Shown: positions 28,501 through 41,600 of the stretch, piece after piece
Position numbering within the stretch: the stretch's first letter is position 1
How the letters are laid out: every line of letters begins with the position of its first letter
Program-made: the position numbers and the translations under genes
Source: Erythrocercus mccallii
Taxonomy: Eukaryota; Chordata; Aves; Passeriformes; Dicruridae
Reading direction: 5' to 3'
DNA length: 64,000 nt
NCBI GenBank assembly: GCA_013397435.1
Contig: VZRG01000878.1
Coordinates: forward strand, 121,643-185,642
Notes under the pieces: generated by a model
What the model saw: only the letters and a program-made list of their open reading frames with translations
Told to the model about the DNA's origin: nothing
Databases searched by the model: none

Positions 28501-29568
28501 CAGCCAAGCCTTTTCTCCCACTGTTTTCGAGGCTTTGCTGGGTTTTAGAGGCCAGCAGGATTCTTGTTCCCAGGATGTGTTCTCCATCTTTTAGGGTTCC
28601 TAACTGATGGAATCTTAACCTTAAAACTGCAGTGAATGAACTACAAACAGATTAAGAGAACCCTTTGTTCAGACACAGCCCACACCTTCCACCAGACTGG
28701 GAAAAAGACAAATATTCAAACTTCACAAAATAACCTCAGCAGAAAATTAGGGCTGGGGAAGGCCAAACCCACCCAAACCTGTCAGAAAGAAAATGTATGC
28801 AAGATCAGGCCTTTAAAATCAAAAGAATAGCAAATTCCATCATTCCTGTCTACCCAGCAATCCTTACTGGCCTGCTTTTAGAAGTTTAGCAAGTTAAGAG
28901 CAACAGGAAGAAGAGTTCTCACACAGTAACACCTGAAAAGCAAGGACTCCCCAAACAGGTATCACTTCATTTTATTCTTATAGGACAAAAGTCACAAATT
29001 CCACAGAATCACTTCAGGTGAAATAGAGATCACAATAAATGCAGCAGTTCACTAAGATTTTTTTCCCACATAATTTTATTAGTTAATTTATCAGTTAACT
29101 CAATGACAACCATCTACTGTTGTAAGTCAGAGCTAATCTGTTAACTTCCCTCTTAAAAGGCTTTTCACGGTAAAATTTAAACCACTAAAAAATGTCGCAG
29201 GCTAAGACACCAAGGCTGTGCTGCTTTCTGTGCGTCCAGGGCAGTGACACTCCTCACCAGGACGGGATCTCAGATCCACACAGCCCCTGGGAAAAGTGAA
29301 GTACCAAGTTCTCCAAATCCAATACACACCAAGCAAAGCGCAGCCTCCCAGCAGATGAACTGCTGGTAGAACCAGGAGCGAAGGTTTCATTCTGCTTTTA
29401 CTGTTCTTCCCCAAAGCTTCCCAGGTTTGAGGGGAGGGAGGTTGAGCAGAAGATCAACTGGAAATCCAAGCTCAGCTCTGTCACAGCTCCATGGGACATC
29501 ACTTTGTCTGTTCCATGTTGCCATTCCCACACACCCAACTGCTGGGAAAGCACTTGTCTGAGCAGGAA

Positions 29569-29607
<39 letters not shown>

Positions 29608-32600
29608 TTTGCTGCTCTGTGCTCCTCCCTTTGGCTCTCTTGGGTGCCCCTCCCCACAGTTAACACTCCCAAGAGGCCAGGATCAACACCAGGAATGGGA
29701 AGGTGCCAGCATTCCAGTGCTTGCCTGGCACTGCAGCCTGGCACACACAGCAGTCTGGCACTCACACACTCTGCTACCCACTTGGAAACTCTCTCAAGAG
29801 CAGGAGTTCTTCCTCCTTCATTCTACAGAATGGTATTTTTAAAAAGGGGGAGTGAAAGAAAACCCTTTTAAAATATGTAAATGAGATGGAATAAATGATC
29901 CCCTTTTAAATGTTAAGATTTACAGAAAGGCAAATAATGCAATTCCTGCAAAATCAGAGCAGCTTTGGGAATCTCCTGCAGCAGATGAAGCAACATTAAA
30001 TCAATCAGGCTCCCAAGTGAGTGCTATTAGAATTAAGACAAGCATGCAATCCAATCGCTGCTGTGATCTGCCTGAGTTACTCCACACTGAGTAAATCTGT
30101 CACTCCACCATTAAAACGTGTCTTGGAGAGCTTGGCAGTGCAGTGCAGAGTAATTCAACTACACAGAAATGGTTCCATAACTGGGCTGCTTTCAACTGCT
30201 GTCCCTGGAGCTGTGTACCAACAGTCCGCAGCACAGAACTGCTCTAAGTGATCTGGCCAAAATTCAGAACACCTTTTGGTTCTGCAGCCCACGAAAGGGA
30301 AATTCAGATGAGTAATTCAGGTTCTCAGCTGTTGTAGCGCTGTAGTAAGCACACCCAGAGTTCCCAAGGAAGGCTGACAATAGGCGTTAGTACTCATTTC
30401 ACTATAAAAAGCCTTCCAGCAGAACACAGCTTTCAAACAGAGATTTCAGCTTTCAGCAGTGCTGCTGTCACTCCTCAAACAGCAGAGCTCCAAAATAGAT
30501 AGGTAAGCGATGTAAATTCTTAAATGAGGGGGGAAACCTCAAATCTTTCTGCTGAGCATCAAGTACAGGAGAACTGAAACTTTAACTCCTGAAACAATTC
30601 TGTTTAAACAAACCCTGAAGATTTTTATATGTAAGCTGGGCTAATTAAATGGATTTATTAAACCTGAAGAAGTGTTTTTACAGACAGATTTATTACCAAT
30701 ACAACTTTTGGTCTAGTTTTCACCCTTTTTTTATGGTTTTGAAAGACACACAGTTTTTTAAGCTCACACTTTGTTCTGCAGTAGGGCAGATCCAAAGGTC
30801 TTACACAAAGTAACGGAGCATTAGAGAACCAGTGATGACAGCAAACACAACGCGCTGCCATGGGAATAAAAAGGAGCCCCTGACAAAGAGTGATTACCCA
30901 TTAATTCCTTAAAAAGCACATCCAGACCTTTCTCTCCAGCATGAAGACAAAATTTCAAACAAACACAGCTTAGACTGAGCTATTTCTTCAACCAACAGCA
31001 TTAGAGAGATGTAAATGTTTAGTGTGTGTAACGCTGCTGCCTGAGCACATTCACACATTAAACCAGAACTGCTCTCTGAACCCCTTCTGAGACACTGCAA
31101 TCCTTCCTTCCATTTCTCCTCTGGAGGGAAAAAAACCCTAAAATTCCTACAATCCTGGAATCTAAAATGCTCAGTTTTGGTTGCAGACATTCATTCCAAG
31201 TCCAGCTGAGAGCAAGGCACCTTCACTGCCATTCCCTTCATCCCCGAAACCCCACAGGCTTCATGTTCTCAACTTTCTGTCTGGGAGTTTCTTCACTACA
31301 AAACAGAGTCCAACAATGGTAAAAACCAACAGGTATTGATCCTATTATCATGGAGTTATTTTTGTAAAGCTTTAAGAGAAACAGTGATCAATACTAAACG
31401 GCACTTTTTACATATTTTTCACCAATATTATGGAATCCCAGAATAGTCTGGGTTGGAATCATCTCATTCCAGCCCCTGCCATGAGCAGGGATGTCCCCTC
31501 ACTGCTCCTACTTCCTTTTATCCCACAAACCAGAGCACCTGGACCCTACAGACCAGGTTGGCTTTTCCTTAACCTTCAAATCCCCTGTTGCCACTCCCCA
31601 AGTAATCTCTGAGAGTTTGTCAAACTTTAAATAAATGCAATTTTTTGGTTGAGCGTGGTTGGAGATGCCCATGGTTAAACACCAATTCTTCACACTGGAA
31701 AGTTCATCTTAAATATCAAGCTCCAGTGAGCAATTCCATATTGGATACAAACCCCTAGACAACAAAGCTTTAAGATTAAATTTACCTGTTCCTTTCTTCA
31801 TTCCTTAAAATTACACCATACAAGCAAAGCTACTTAGGTTGTTTCAGTGCTTTAACCCCCACAGCCCTCCATGCAAGTAGGATGGAACAGAAAAGTGAAT
31901 TTATCCATTTTCCTACTCAAAATAAGCTATTTCTAGGCCAACCAGGAGTCAGCCTTCCAATCTACCTGCACCAAGAACAGAATTAAAACAAAGAAAACAA
32001 CTAAAATGCACTAAAGTCTATACATTTCACTTGTTTAACATTATATTTGAATTGGGAAATTTTTTTTTAAAAAAATACATTTTTATCTTTAATACTGAGA
32101 TTCAGAAGCTGAAAGTACAGAATTGTAGTTGGAAATGTGCAGACTCATCTTGCAAAGTCTCAAGCACAGCGAGTAACACCTCTTGACAGCACCTCCAGAA
32201 AAAAAAAGTGTCAGGAAGCTCAAAAGCTAATTTGGTCAGAAGCCTCCCTGCCTTGGAAAGCCTCAGCCCCATCTCCTCCCTCTCTGCACACAGACACTTT
32301 TTTTAGAGAAGATTTCCAAGAGCAAAAGTGTAAACTCAAGCACCAGCTTTTGTTTTCTTGTGCAGTTAACCCTTTCAATCCTACACAATCCTTTCCTTCC
32401 CCCTCCCTCTGCTCTGGGATGAAAGAGGACAAGTGAAATAAAGAGTCAAATCCAGAGCAGGAAATCAGCATGTGCACAACAAGAATTCCCACCCTTGAGA
32501 GCTGAAACCCACTGCTTCATCTCCAATTTATTTTGAAAAGTGAGCATTTCACTGATTAGCCAAGTTGATAATACACGTTTTTCTACTGATTTGATAAAGA

Positions 32601-35600
32601 TTTAATCTAGTCAGGAATCAGAGTTGTTTCCTCTTGCTAACGGTGTCCCCATAAAACACTGGATTAATTATCAAGTAATGCAGGGCACTGGGAAAACCAT
32701 AAAAATCCAAATATTGAGTGGAAACCAACACTCCCAAACCAAGGCTTTTGAGGACAACTCCACTCAGTTTCCCTAAGGAGTTTCCAACACTCAGTGGAAG
32801 GAAGCTGGAGAAAACCCACAAGAAACAGAAGATATACAAGTGGAAAGGGCTTGCGGAACAAGCTCTCAGTTTCACTTTTGGCCATATCAAATTTTTCCAA
32901 CATGATATTCCCCACCCTTTCTTAAAAAAAAAAAAAAAAATCACAAGAACCACCTGCCCCACACTTGCCTTGTGGACTGCTGAGCTGTGACTACAGGAAA
33001 AAAAATATTTCCCAGCAGCCTGGGACAGTGGGAGGTGTCCCTGCCCAGGGCAGGGGTGGCCCTGGATGGGCTTTAAGTCCCTTCCAACCCAAACCAGTCT
33101 GGGATTCACTGACTTTTCCATCACTTTCTTCCCTTTCCCAGTTGTTAAACAACTGCAACTTCCCAAAGCAGCACCAAAGCCAAGCCAATCCGGGACTGCT
33201 TTGCATCCAAATCCCGGGATTAGAGCCCATCCCCGAAGGTATCTCTGGAATGCTGATGATGGATCAAGCCAAGGAAGGGCCCCCAACACTCCGGAGCCCA
33301 GCAGCCCTGGGTGACACCTCCTGTCCAGGTGAAGATGCCTCCAGAGGAGAGGAGATGTGAATCTAAATGAGGAAAATCCACTTTGTACCAAAACAATACC
33401 CAGGAATGCCTTTTTTCCCCCTCTGGAGGGCCTAAAGCCAAGTGAAGCACTTTAGGAAATAAGAGTGGCAATCAGCCCACAGACCCTGATAAAGGGACAG
33501 CGAGGCCAAATCATTTTTGTGCTTCTTTCTGCAGCACCCGACAGAAAAGAAGGAGCAAACATTTCTCTAAATAACTTTAATTCAGAAAAAGGAAGCAATG
33601 CCATTTCAACCATGCCACGTCAAATTGGACATGAAACAACTGTGAGATATCCCAAATATCACCCCAAGTGCAACAGCAGTAATGTCTGAGAACATGAGCA
33701 ATCTCTCATCCCTATAAATAATGATTACTCACTATTTGTGAACATATGGACACACAACTGTCACTGCCTAGGAAATGTCAAAAACCCCACAGCAACTAAA
33801 ACTCTTTAAAATAAAGCTACAATTATTTAGACAAGTTCCCAGTCTACCAAAACGTGAACATAAACTAATTATTAATAATCAAATTATTGTTATAACAGTA
33901 AACTGAATTATTAAAAAATCTTTTTGGAAAAGCTGTTTGCGGTACTAGATAAGAAATTTCTGTTTACTGAAGAGTAGGATTTTTTTTCCCAAAAGAGTTT
34001 TATGTGAATATTGCTATAAATAATGTAACATACAGTCCAAAGAGCTCCCTGGGATACACTGGTATCACCCACAAGGTAACAAATGATTCCATCAGGAATC
34101 TTGATTATCCCAGTCCAAGCAGGATGGCGAGGCCCTGACCTACAGAAATATTCTCTCATTTTTCATGTCATGAACCCCAGGATGTATTTTTAAATGCTGA
34201 GACTCCCCAACAACGAGCTCTGCCCTTTCCTAAACCAAATATTATCCACAGAACTCAAATTGTGTTCGATGCTGGCTGCACACAGCAACACCTCCATGTG
34301 ACCGTGAGTCACGGAACTGCTCCTTGCAGCAGAGAGGAGCCGGAGCCACAGGAGGGAGAGCTGGAAATTCTCCAGCAGGAGCTGACAGGAGATCACAGCA
34401 CCTCTCCCTCTCCTCTGCACTCTGCATTTAACCTCAGCCTGTGGGGAACACTTTCATCCCAGGATTAATAGCCAGAGTTTTTATTTAAGGCACACACACC
34501 TACAGCAGGGAATTTGTATCTTACAGAGTTTTTCAACAAATGGTGTTTTCATCCCCAAAGTGATGCTACCTGGAGTGCTGGAGACCTGATGAACCACACA
34601 GAAATCCCTCATTTTATAAATAAAAACGATGTCAGAGATTTGTTCTACAGTATGGACAACTTAGGAAAAGGTTAATGAAAACAATAATTGATAGAAATCA
34701 AAATCATTAAAAATTTACTAAAAAAATCCATTTTAAACCAAATACCTTTAAGTCAAGAAACATAAATTATTATTTTTTCAACTTTCTGTAGAATCACTGT
34801 CTCCCTTAATTATCCAGTCTCTGAATAGCACTGCAGGCAGAGTGCTTTGTTTACATCCAACTCTGGCACAGGGAATCCGACATCACCGGGATGCTTCAAA
34901 GTAGAAACAGTTTGTTTTATGCAACACAGACTGGTCTAAGATCCACCAAGTGTGAGCCGCAGCCAGAGAAAAGGCACAAAGCTGAGAAAAACAAATTATA
35001 AATTCCAATGTAAACAAGAGAAAACAACCAGAGAAAGGGGGGAGGAAGTGTTTCTGCTGGCTGAGAACTGCTCCGTGCATGAACCACTTTGTGTGTCCCA
35101 GGGGACAGGAGCAGAGGGGAGTTTATTGATATGGAAAAGGGATGGGAAAATGGCATCTCACCGACAGGGGAGAGTCTTGCAAGTGAAGCTGAGCAATTCT
35201 TCAACTGAAGATGACACAAAAACATCTTACAGAGAACAATTCTGACAAAGGGTAGGGGCTGAGCACCCAAACTTGAGAGACCAGAGGCGTAAATGGATTA
35301 ATCACAATTAGAATTGCACAAAGGAAATCAGGGACATTAACAACTCAGATTTTTTGCTGCAAATTTCGGCTCCCTTACATTGCAGCATTTCACCTGCCAT
35401 AGATAGAGAGACTATTTTGATCCAACACCTTCAGCCCCACTATGCTGTGATTATTACACTTTAACACCTAGGAATCTGCAAAATTGATCAAAAATCAAAG
35501 CTTTTAATTAGTATATTCCCAAATACTTTATTTCTTTGATTCAGAACTACTCAACATTACTTTCAAAATGATGACATTCTATACTGATAATGTGCTTAGT

Positions 35601-38600
35601 CTCACAAAATTACCTTTCCTACTTCTTACACCCTTTTATATACAGGAATTCAGTTCTAGTTCCATTCTTCTCTACTTGTTATAGAATCTTCAGTTCTACA
35701 ATTGATCTTCACCACCACTGGCTTTTAGGACACCCAAGGTTTATGTAACTATTAAATGAGTTATTTACGTTTCCAAAAGCTGAACTGTTAGAATGATAAA
35801 TACGCTATGACATAAACGAGGCATTGTTTATTAGCCTTGTTGTCAAAATAAATTACAAATAACCTTCTGAACATCTCGCACCAGTCGAAATCATCTTTCT
35901 TATGAAAAATAATTAAGAACAGAGGTCACTGTGAGCAGATTTAATGTCTGTTGATCCAAATTGTTCAAGCAGGACATTTCAACTGGTTTCAGTCAAAACA
36001 GAAATTGTACCAAGCTGCTTCCTGCTCAGTTCTGCCAAGCAGGAGCACTGTGAAATCTGGCACTTTGTAAATCCAAGGAAGCCCCAGCTATTTCTTTCCA
36101 AGGTTTCCTTAAATTGAAGGAAAAGGAAAGACTGCTCCCTGCATTTGCGACATCCCAGAGCCGAGGCCAATTCCGAAGAGCTCTCCCCTAAGCTTCTGCC
36201 ACGGAATTCCACCTCCTGCCGAGGAACCCTTCCCACCAGGGAAAGTTCCTGCATAATGACCCGAGGTGTGACTCAATTAACAGCCCGGCAGCTCCCATTG
36301 TGCTGCTGCAGGGCCACGGGCACCCAAACCCGCCCGGGCAGCTCTGCCAGTGCTGCTCGCTGACCCCGCGCAGCCTCTGGCCTGCAGCGAAACTGCAGCT
36401 TTATCTAAATTACCCGTGCGGTGTTAAGATAGGGCTGAACCCATCTAACCTGGCGATGACACCGCTGCTCCATTGCCATCTCTATCCCCACGCGCTGCCG
36501 GTGAAAGGAAGGATGATCCGCTGTGCCACGGTGCCTCGCACCAGCCTTCATCACCATCCCAAAAAGCAGAATGTCCCCTCTACCTGCAGGTCGCTTCCTC
36601 GGGCTCAGCTCTATCTTAAAAGCACACTCGGAGATCAATGACATTTGTCCTGGGCTAAGCTGATATCACAAGCACTTGTGACAGGTTTGCTGATAGGTGT
36701 TAATGTGATAAGCCCTAATAAACTGCTCGTGAGGTGGAGACTTAAGAGCAAATCTCGGTCGTGTTTAACTTCAGCCACAACAAATTAAACGCGAAGCTCC
36801 TCAGCTGAAGAGCTCCCCGGTGCTCAGCTGCCCGGGGTTAATTCTGATTCATTATCAAACGGGACATTCAACAGGGACCAGAGATTGTGCAGGTGACGGC
36901 ACAGCAAGGATAAAGGAGCTGCAAACTGAAATAATGGCTGGGAAATGGAATGCAAATGTGCACTTGGGAGGAACATCACTGCACAAGGTGATGAGACTCG
37001 GAGGGAGGGAGAGAAGTACAGGAGGATCAAGGCAGGGAAAGATCTCAAACAAAACGGAGGTTCAAAATTCTGTGAATAAAAATCACAATCCAGCATTTCG
37101 CTGCCTAATGCCAAACATACTTCAGTAATCTCAGCAGTCTCCAAACACTCCCCAAGTAAGTAAATAAATACAGGTGCTTAACTGTAAAGGAGGAAGAACT
37201 TACACTGGGAATGTTATTTCCCCAGCAGATAACGCAGTTGATTTTAGTCAAACAAACCCAATTCCTTTCCTAAGCAAAGTGTGCTGTTCTGATTTCACCT
37301 GGTTTTGCGCGGAAATACAATCCTTGCAGTTTCTCACACAGATTCCCATGCAGTCTTTTAGAGGGCTTTCTGTTTTACAGAATATTTGCATGGTTGGAGC
37401 TGAAGTTATCCTCTGTTGACCTGCTGGTTTACTCACTGCTGTCCGGGTTTCTTTGTTCTACAAAGCCTCTCGTTTGTAAGGAACTTGGAGGGTTCAACCA
37501 CAGGTTATGAATGCACAGCCCACACACAAACATCCAGTTAAGAGCAGGTTCTGTCCGTGTGGGGAGTGATTTATGTGTGTTTGTGTTTTTAAACCTAGAC
37601 CTGAGTGCATCACAGAGCACCAGGTAGGTACTTCTGATCAGCAGCTTAAGTAAATCCTCACACATTTGATACTCTCCCGTATCAGAAGGAAATCATCATT
37701 ATGGATATTTTTGCTGATACAGTTTAACAGGAAATCCAGGAGTTCTGTAAAACTGAAAGCTTCCTGCTTTGAAAGGAGAATGAAAAAGCTGTTCCAGGAG
37801 CATCACCAGCTCCAGGACACCTCAAAGCCCGGTGATGAGCACTTCAAGTTCCAGCATTACAAAATAAACTGAATGAACTAAGAAAAAAAAAATTCAAGTT
37901 AACTACTTCGAGTCGAAATAACCAGAAGTGAAGGTTGTATTTATTGATCAGAGAAGGCTCATCCCGAGGTGATCCCTGAAGGGCTGGGAAGGAAAGTCCC
38001 TTCCCACGGGTACGGTGTCAGCATTTCTGCAGCGCCAAACCACGTCCTTAAGTTGCCATTCCCGCACTTTTCCTCTCTGCCCTCAGGCCTGTGATGCCGT
38101 GCCAAGCTGAAGTGTAAATGAACGGATGTCCAACCAAAGACTGAGATGAAGGCTCAGACAGCTCTGAGCAGGCAGTCCCGGGATCACCCATTCCCACCGC
38201 ATTTTCAGCTTCCTCACACCTCAGGTGAATTCACTTCCCAGAGCCCTCCGTGTCAATGTGCCTCATTACCAAGCAGGATTTTACCTCACAAGGTGCAACT
38301 CAGCAATCTCCAGTAATAGGTATTCAAATAAAAACACAGTTATGTGATAAGAAACAAAACCAAGGCTTATCTATTCTGCAACTTTCTCCCTTTCCAGTCA
38401 AAACAATTCATTAGCATTAGGAAATAGAAGTCTTACTCATCAGAAAAAAAAAAACAAACCAACCAAACCCAAGTGTCCCTGCTCAGTTTCTGAAGTCCCA
38501 AAAGGACCTTCCTGCTTCTGCTTGACAGCGATCGCTCTCTCACGCCAGTTTCAAAACAAAACCCACACAATTTTCTTCCTCAGGTTTAATTTAGAGTAAA

Positions 38601-41600
38601 TTATAAACATTTGTAACATAAACATGCCACAGAAGAGAAACCTAATTCTTTCACAGCTGGAATCTCCAAGTGAGAGAAATGAGCTGCTGATTTGTGAAAC
38701 GCTGCGAGTGGATATAAATCTCTGAGATGCTCATACAGAAACAGTTCCAGAATATTCATCAAGAATAAACGGACCAAAATCTGCACTTTTGTACGTACAA
38801 AAGCTCAATCACCAACTAATTCAATCACGTGCCTGCACCAGCGAGGCTGGCTTGTAAAGAACACGGCAGACACTGTCACTCAAGGGTTTCAAATCCTGCA
38901 AATGTGTAAATAATGATAATTTCCAGCGGAATCTATCCCGGAAGGTGCTGTCTGACCCCATGACACACTGTGCTTGTACAAGACCTTCCTGGTGCCACCG
39001 AGGCTTCCCGGAGGGTGGCACCGGGAGGAGAGGGTGCCCTGGGGCCAGAGGAACACGAGGTTTGTGGCTCTGAACAGCAAATGGAAAACAGCAGCCACCC
39101 TGAGGCTTCACAAAACTTTCACTCGGGGAAAAAAATGCTTTGAGAAATTGGGGTGGCAGAAATGAGGGTGCAGACATTGCTCTCTCCCCTCCAAAAAGTC
39201 CCTTTCAAAATGCAGCAAGTCGATCACAGCAGTATTTGCTATGAATTGAAGCTGTTTAGGTATTTCTCAAGCATTTAACTACTGTCATCCAAAATAGCCA
39301 TTCCCAGAAGAGCTTTCACATAATTTAAAAAAGAAGTACAATTAAGAATTATCTGTGCTACACTGGGAGAAGGACAAGCCATGAATGAAACCATCACCAC
39401 ATGGCAATGATCTGAATAATCTAAGAATAGCAGTTTATAAGCTTGCCTGGCTGATGCATCTCATACTATGTTTATATTCTGCTTCACTCATTTCATTTTG
39501 AGACTATTACATAATGTATCAAACAGAGCCACATGTCAGGGCAGAGAAAACAAACCTCACTCTCATAGAAAAACAACTTTTTAGGACAACACTAAAGTAG
39601 TTTTATTGAAGTATAAATCTAATCTTCTCAGTCATTTAAGCAGCCCATAAGCAGCTTGTTCGCTTGAACTCTCACAGCAATTTGCTATTAACAACTTTAT
39701 TTTAAACATGATTTATCAAAATAACAACAATTTTAAAGAATTAATTTAAATATTAAATGCAAACACAGCACTGCAAGATAGACTTTCGAGGCTGAGAAAA
39801 CCACATTAGCCTCCAATATTGCTTCATTAGTACCCCCGTGTTGTTCCTTTCAACTACAATCCCAGCTTCTAGCAGAGTTCCTCTTGGGGAATTCCTGAAG
39901 TTTTGATCACAGTGTATTATACACAGTAAATTCAAACATAAAACCCCACCATGGTAAGACAGAGGATTCCTTTTAATACCATCAGTCAGGTGAGAAAAAG
40001 CAGTGAGGAAAGCACGGAGCCTCCTTTGACAGCTGTAACCTCGGAAAAGCCAATCCACAGGCACAGAGGTTTGGCTGAGGCGGAGACACGGATTCATTGA
40101 GGAAATTCTGGAGGGTGCATTTACTATCGACTCTGCAAGTACAGACATATCAGGCGACAGCCTCTGTCTGAGCTTACACAACTCCCAGGAGCACAAAACA
40201 AACCTTACTCTTACAGAAAAATGTTTGAAGATCAGCAAGACAAAGCACTACGATCGGAAGACACCAGAACTCCGGGCAAGCCTTTTCAAAGCTGTCCCGC
40301 TGCTCACCAAAAACCCCAGAAAACTTATCTTTACCTCAGCGCACGAAAGCTTTTCCACCCTTTAACACCACGAGCAGAACACACATCACATGTCCACGCT
40401 GAACACTGGCTGGTTGATTTGGAAATAACATTACAGCTCCAACGCTTCACGCAACGCGTCCAGCTGACGCCTCTGCCATGCGATGCACATCAAGCAGCAG
40501 CACAAACCATCGGTGTTAAATAACTCCGAGCAGCACCGGGGGCGGCTACAGGAACACAGACACTGTCCCACACCGGGAGCCGAAGCTGCTGTGCCTCCCT
40601 GCAGCCCCGCATGTGCACAATGTGTTTGTGCGTGTGTGTGCCGGGTTTGTGTTCTCAGCCCCACATGTGCACAGTGTGTCTACCGAGAGCGGGGACTGAC
40701 AGCAGCCCAAAGCGCGACACGGAGCTGCCGCCGGGCTCGGGGATACCCGGCCGGAGGAAGGGACAGCGCGTCCCGCTGTCCCTTGCATAGAGAGAAGCCG
40801 GCCCGGAGCCGCTCGTTCCCTGTGGAGCGGCACAGCACAGCACAGCACGCTGCACCCAGCACTTTCACGCCGCCACCGCCTCCTCCCCTGCTCCAGCCCG
40901 AGCGACTTGACAGCCACTCACAACAGGGTTGGCAGGAGTAGTATCACCTTCAGTCCACAACGCGCCGAGCACCCCGAGCCGCTCCACCGGGCCGGCAACC
41001 CGAGCTCGCTGCAGCATCCCCGGCTGCTCCGGCATCCCGTGGGCAGCGGCACAGACCGAGCCCGCTCCGGCATCCCGGCTCCGATACTCCGCTCCGGCAC
41101 ACCGAGCCGCTGCTGTGCCGCTCGAACATCCCGAGTCGGCTCCGGCACCCCGAAGTGACAACCCGAAGTGACACCCCGAGCCGCTCCGGCACCCCGCGCA
41201 CGCTCCACCGCTCTGACATCCCGAGCCGCTCCGGCAGCCGGAGCCCAGCCGGCAGCCTGCCCCGCTCCGCCGCTCCGCTCCGCCACCCCGCTCTGCCACC
41301 CCACTCCGCCGCTCCGCCACCCCGCTCCGCCACCGCGCTCCGCTCCGCGCCGCCGCCGGCCCGTCCCGCCGAGCCCCCCCCCCGCTCACCCGCGCCCGGG
41401 ACGCGCAGCAGAAGATGGCGGACGGCGGCAGGGCCCGCTCGCGGCGCCGGACCGCGGCTTACGCTGCGCCGTTTGCGCAGCGCCCCGCGCGCCGCGCGGC
41501 GGAGCGAGCGTAGCGCGCTTGGTGAATACCGGCGGCCGGTTCCCCGTGCGGGGGGTGCCTGTAAACAATGGTGCCCCCCCTGCGCCGCGCTGCCTTACCG

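Larger units (their letters stand above)
28441..41598 (-). other. EPC2: EPC2 intron 1 (13.2 kb)
   Basis: The intron carries an AC microsatellite (29572-29600), an A17 run (32924-32940), CR1 fragments near 31.43 and 33.01 kb, a GATA/E-box-bearing CpG-elevated patch near 36.1-36.7 kb, and GC-rich repeats next to exon 1. I found no additional coding exon or RNA gene. Confidence 0.9.

Noticed and set aside
29387..29765. Frames containing a Cys-Val or Thr-His run
   Set aside because: They are translations of the AC microsatellite.
32618..33391. 257-codon open frame on the minus strand in EPC2 intron 1
   Set aside because: It runs through a CR1 3' end and an A17 tract (read as a phenylalanine run) and has no recognisable domain, so it is repeat-derived noise.
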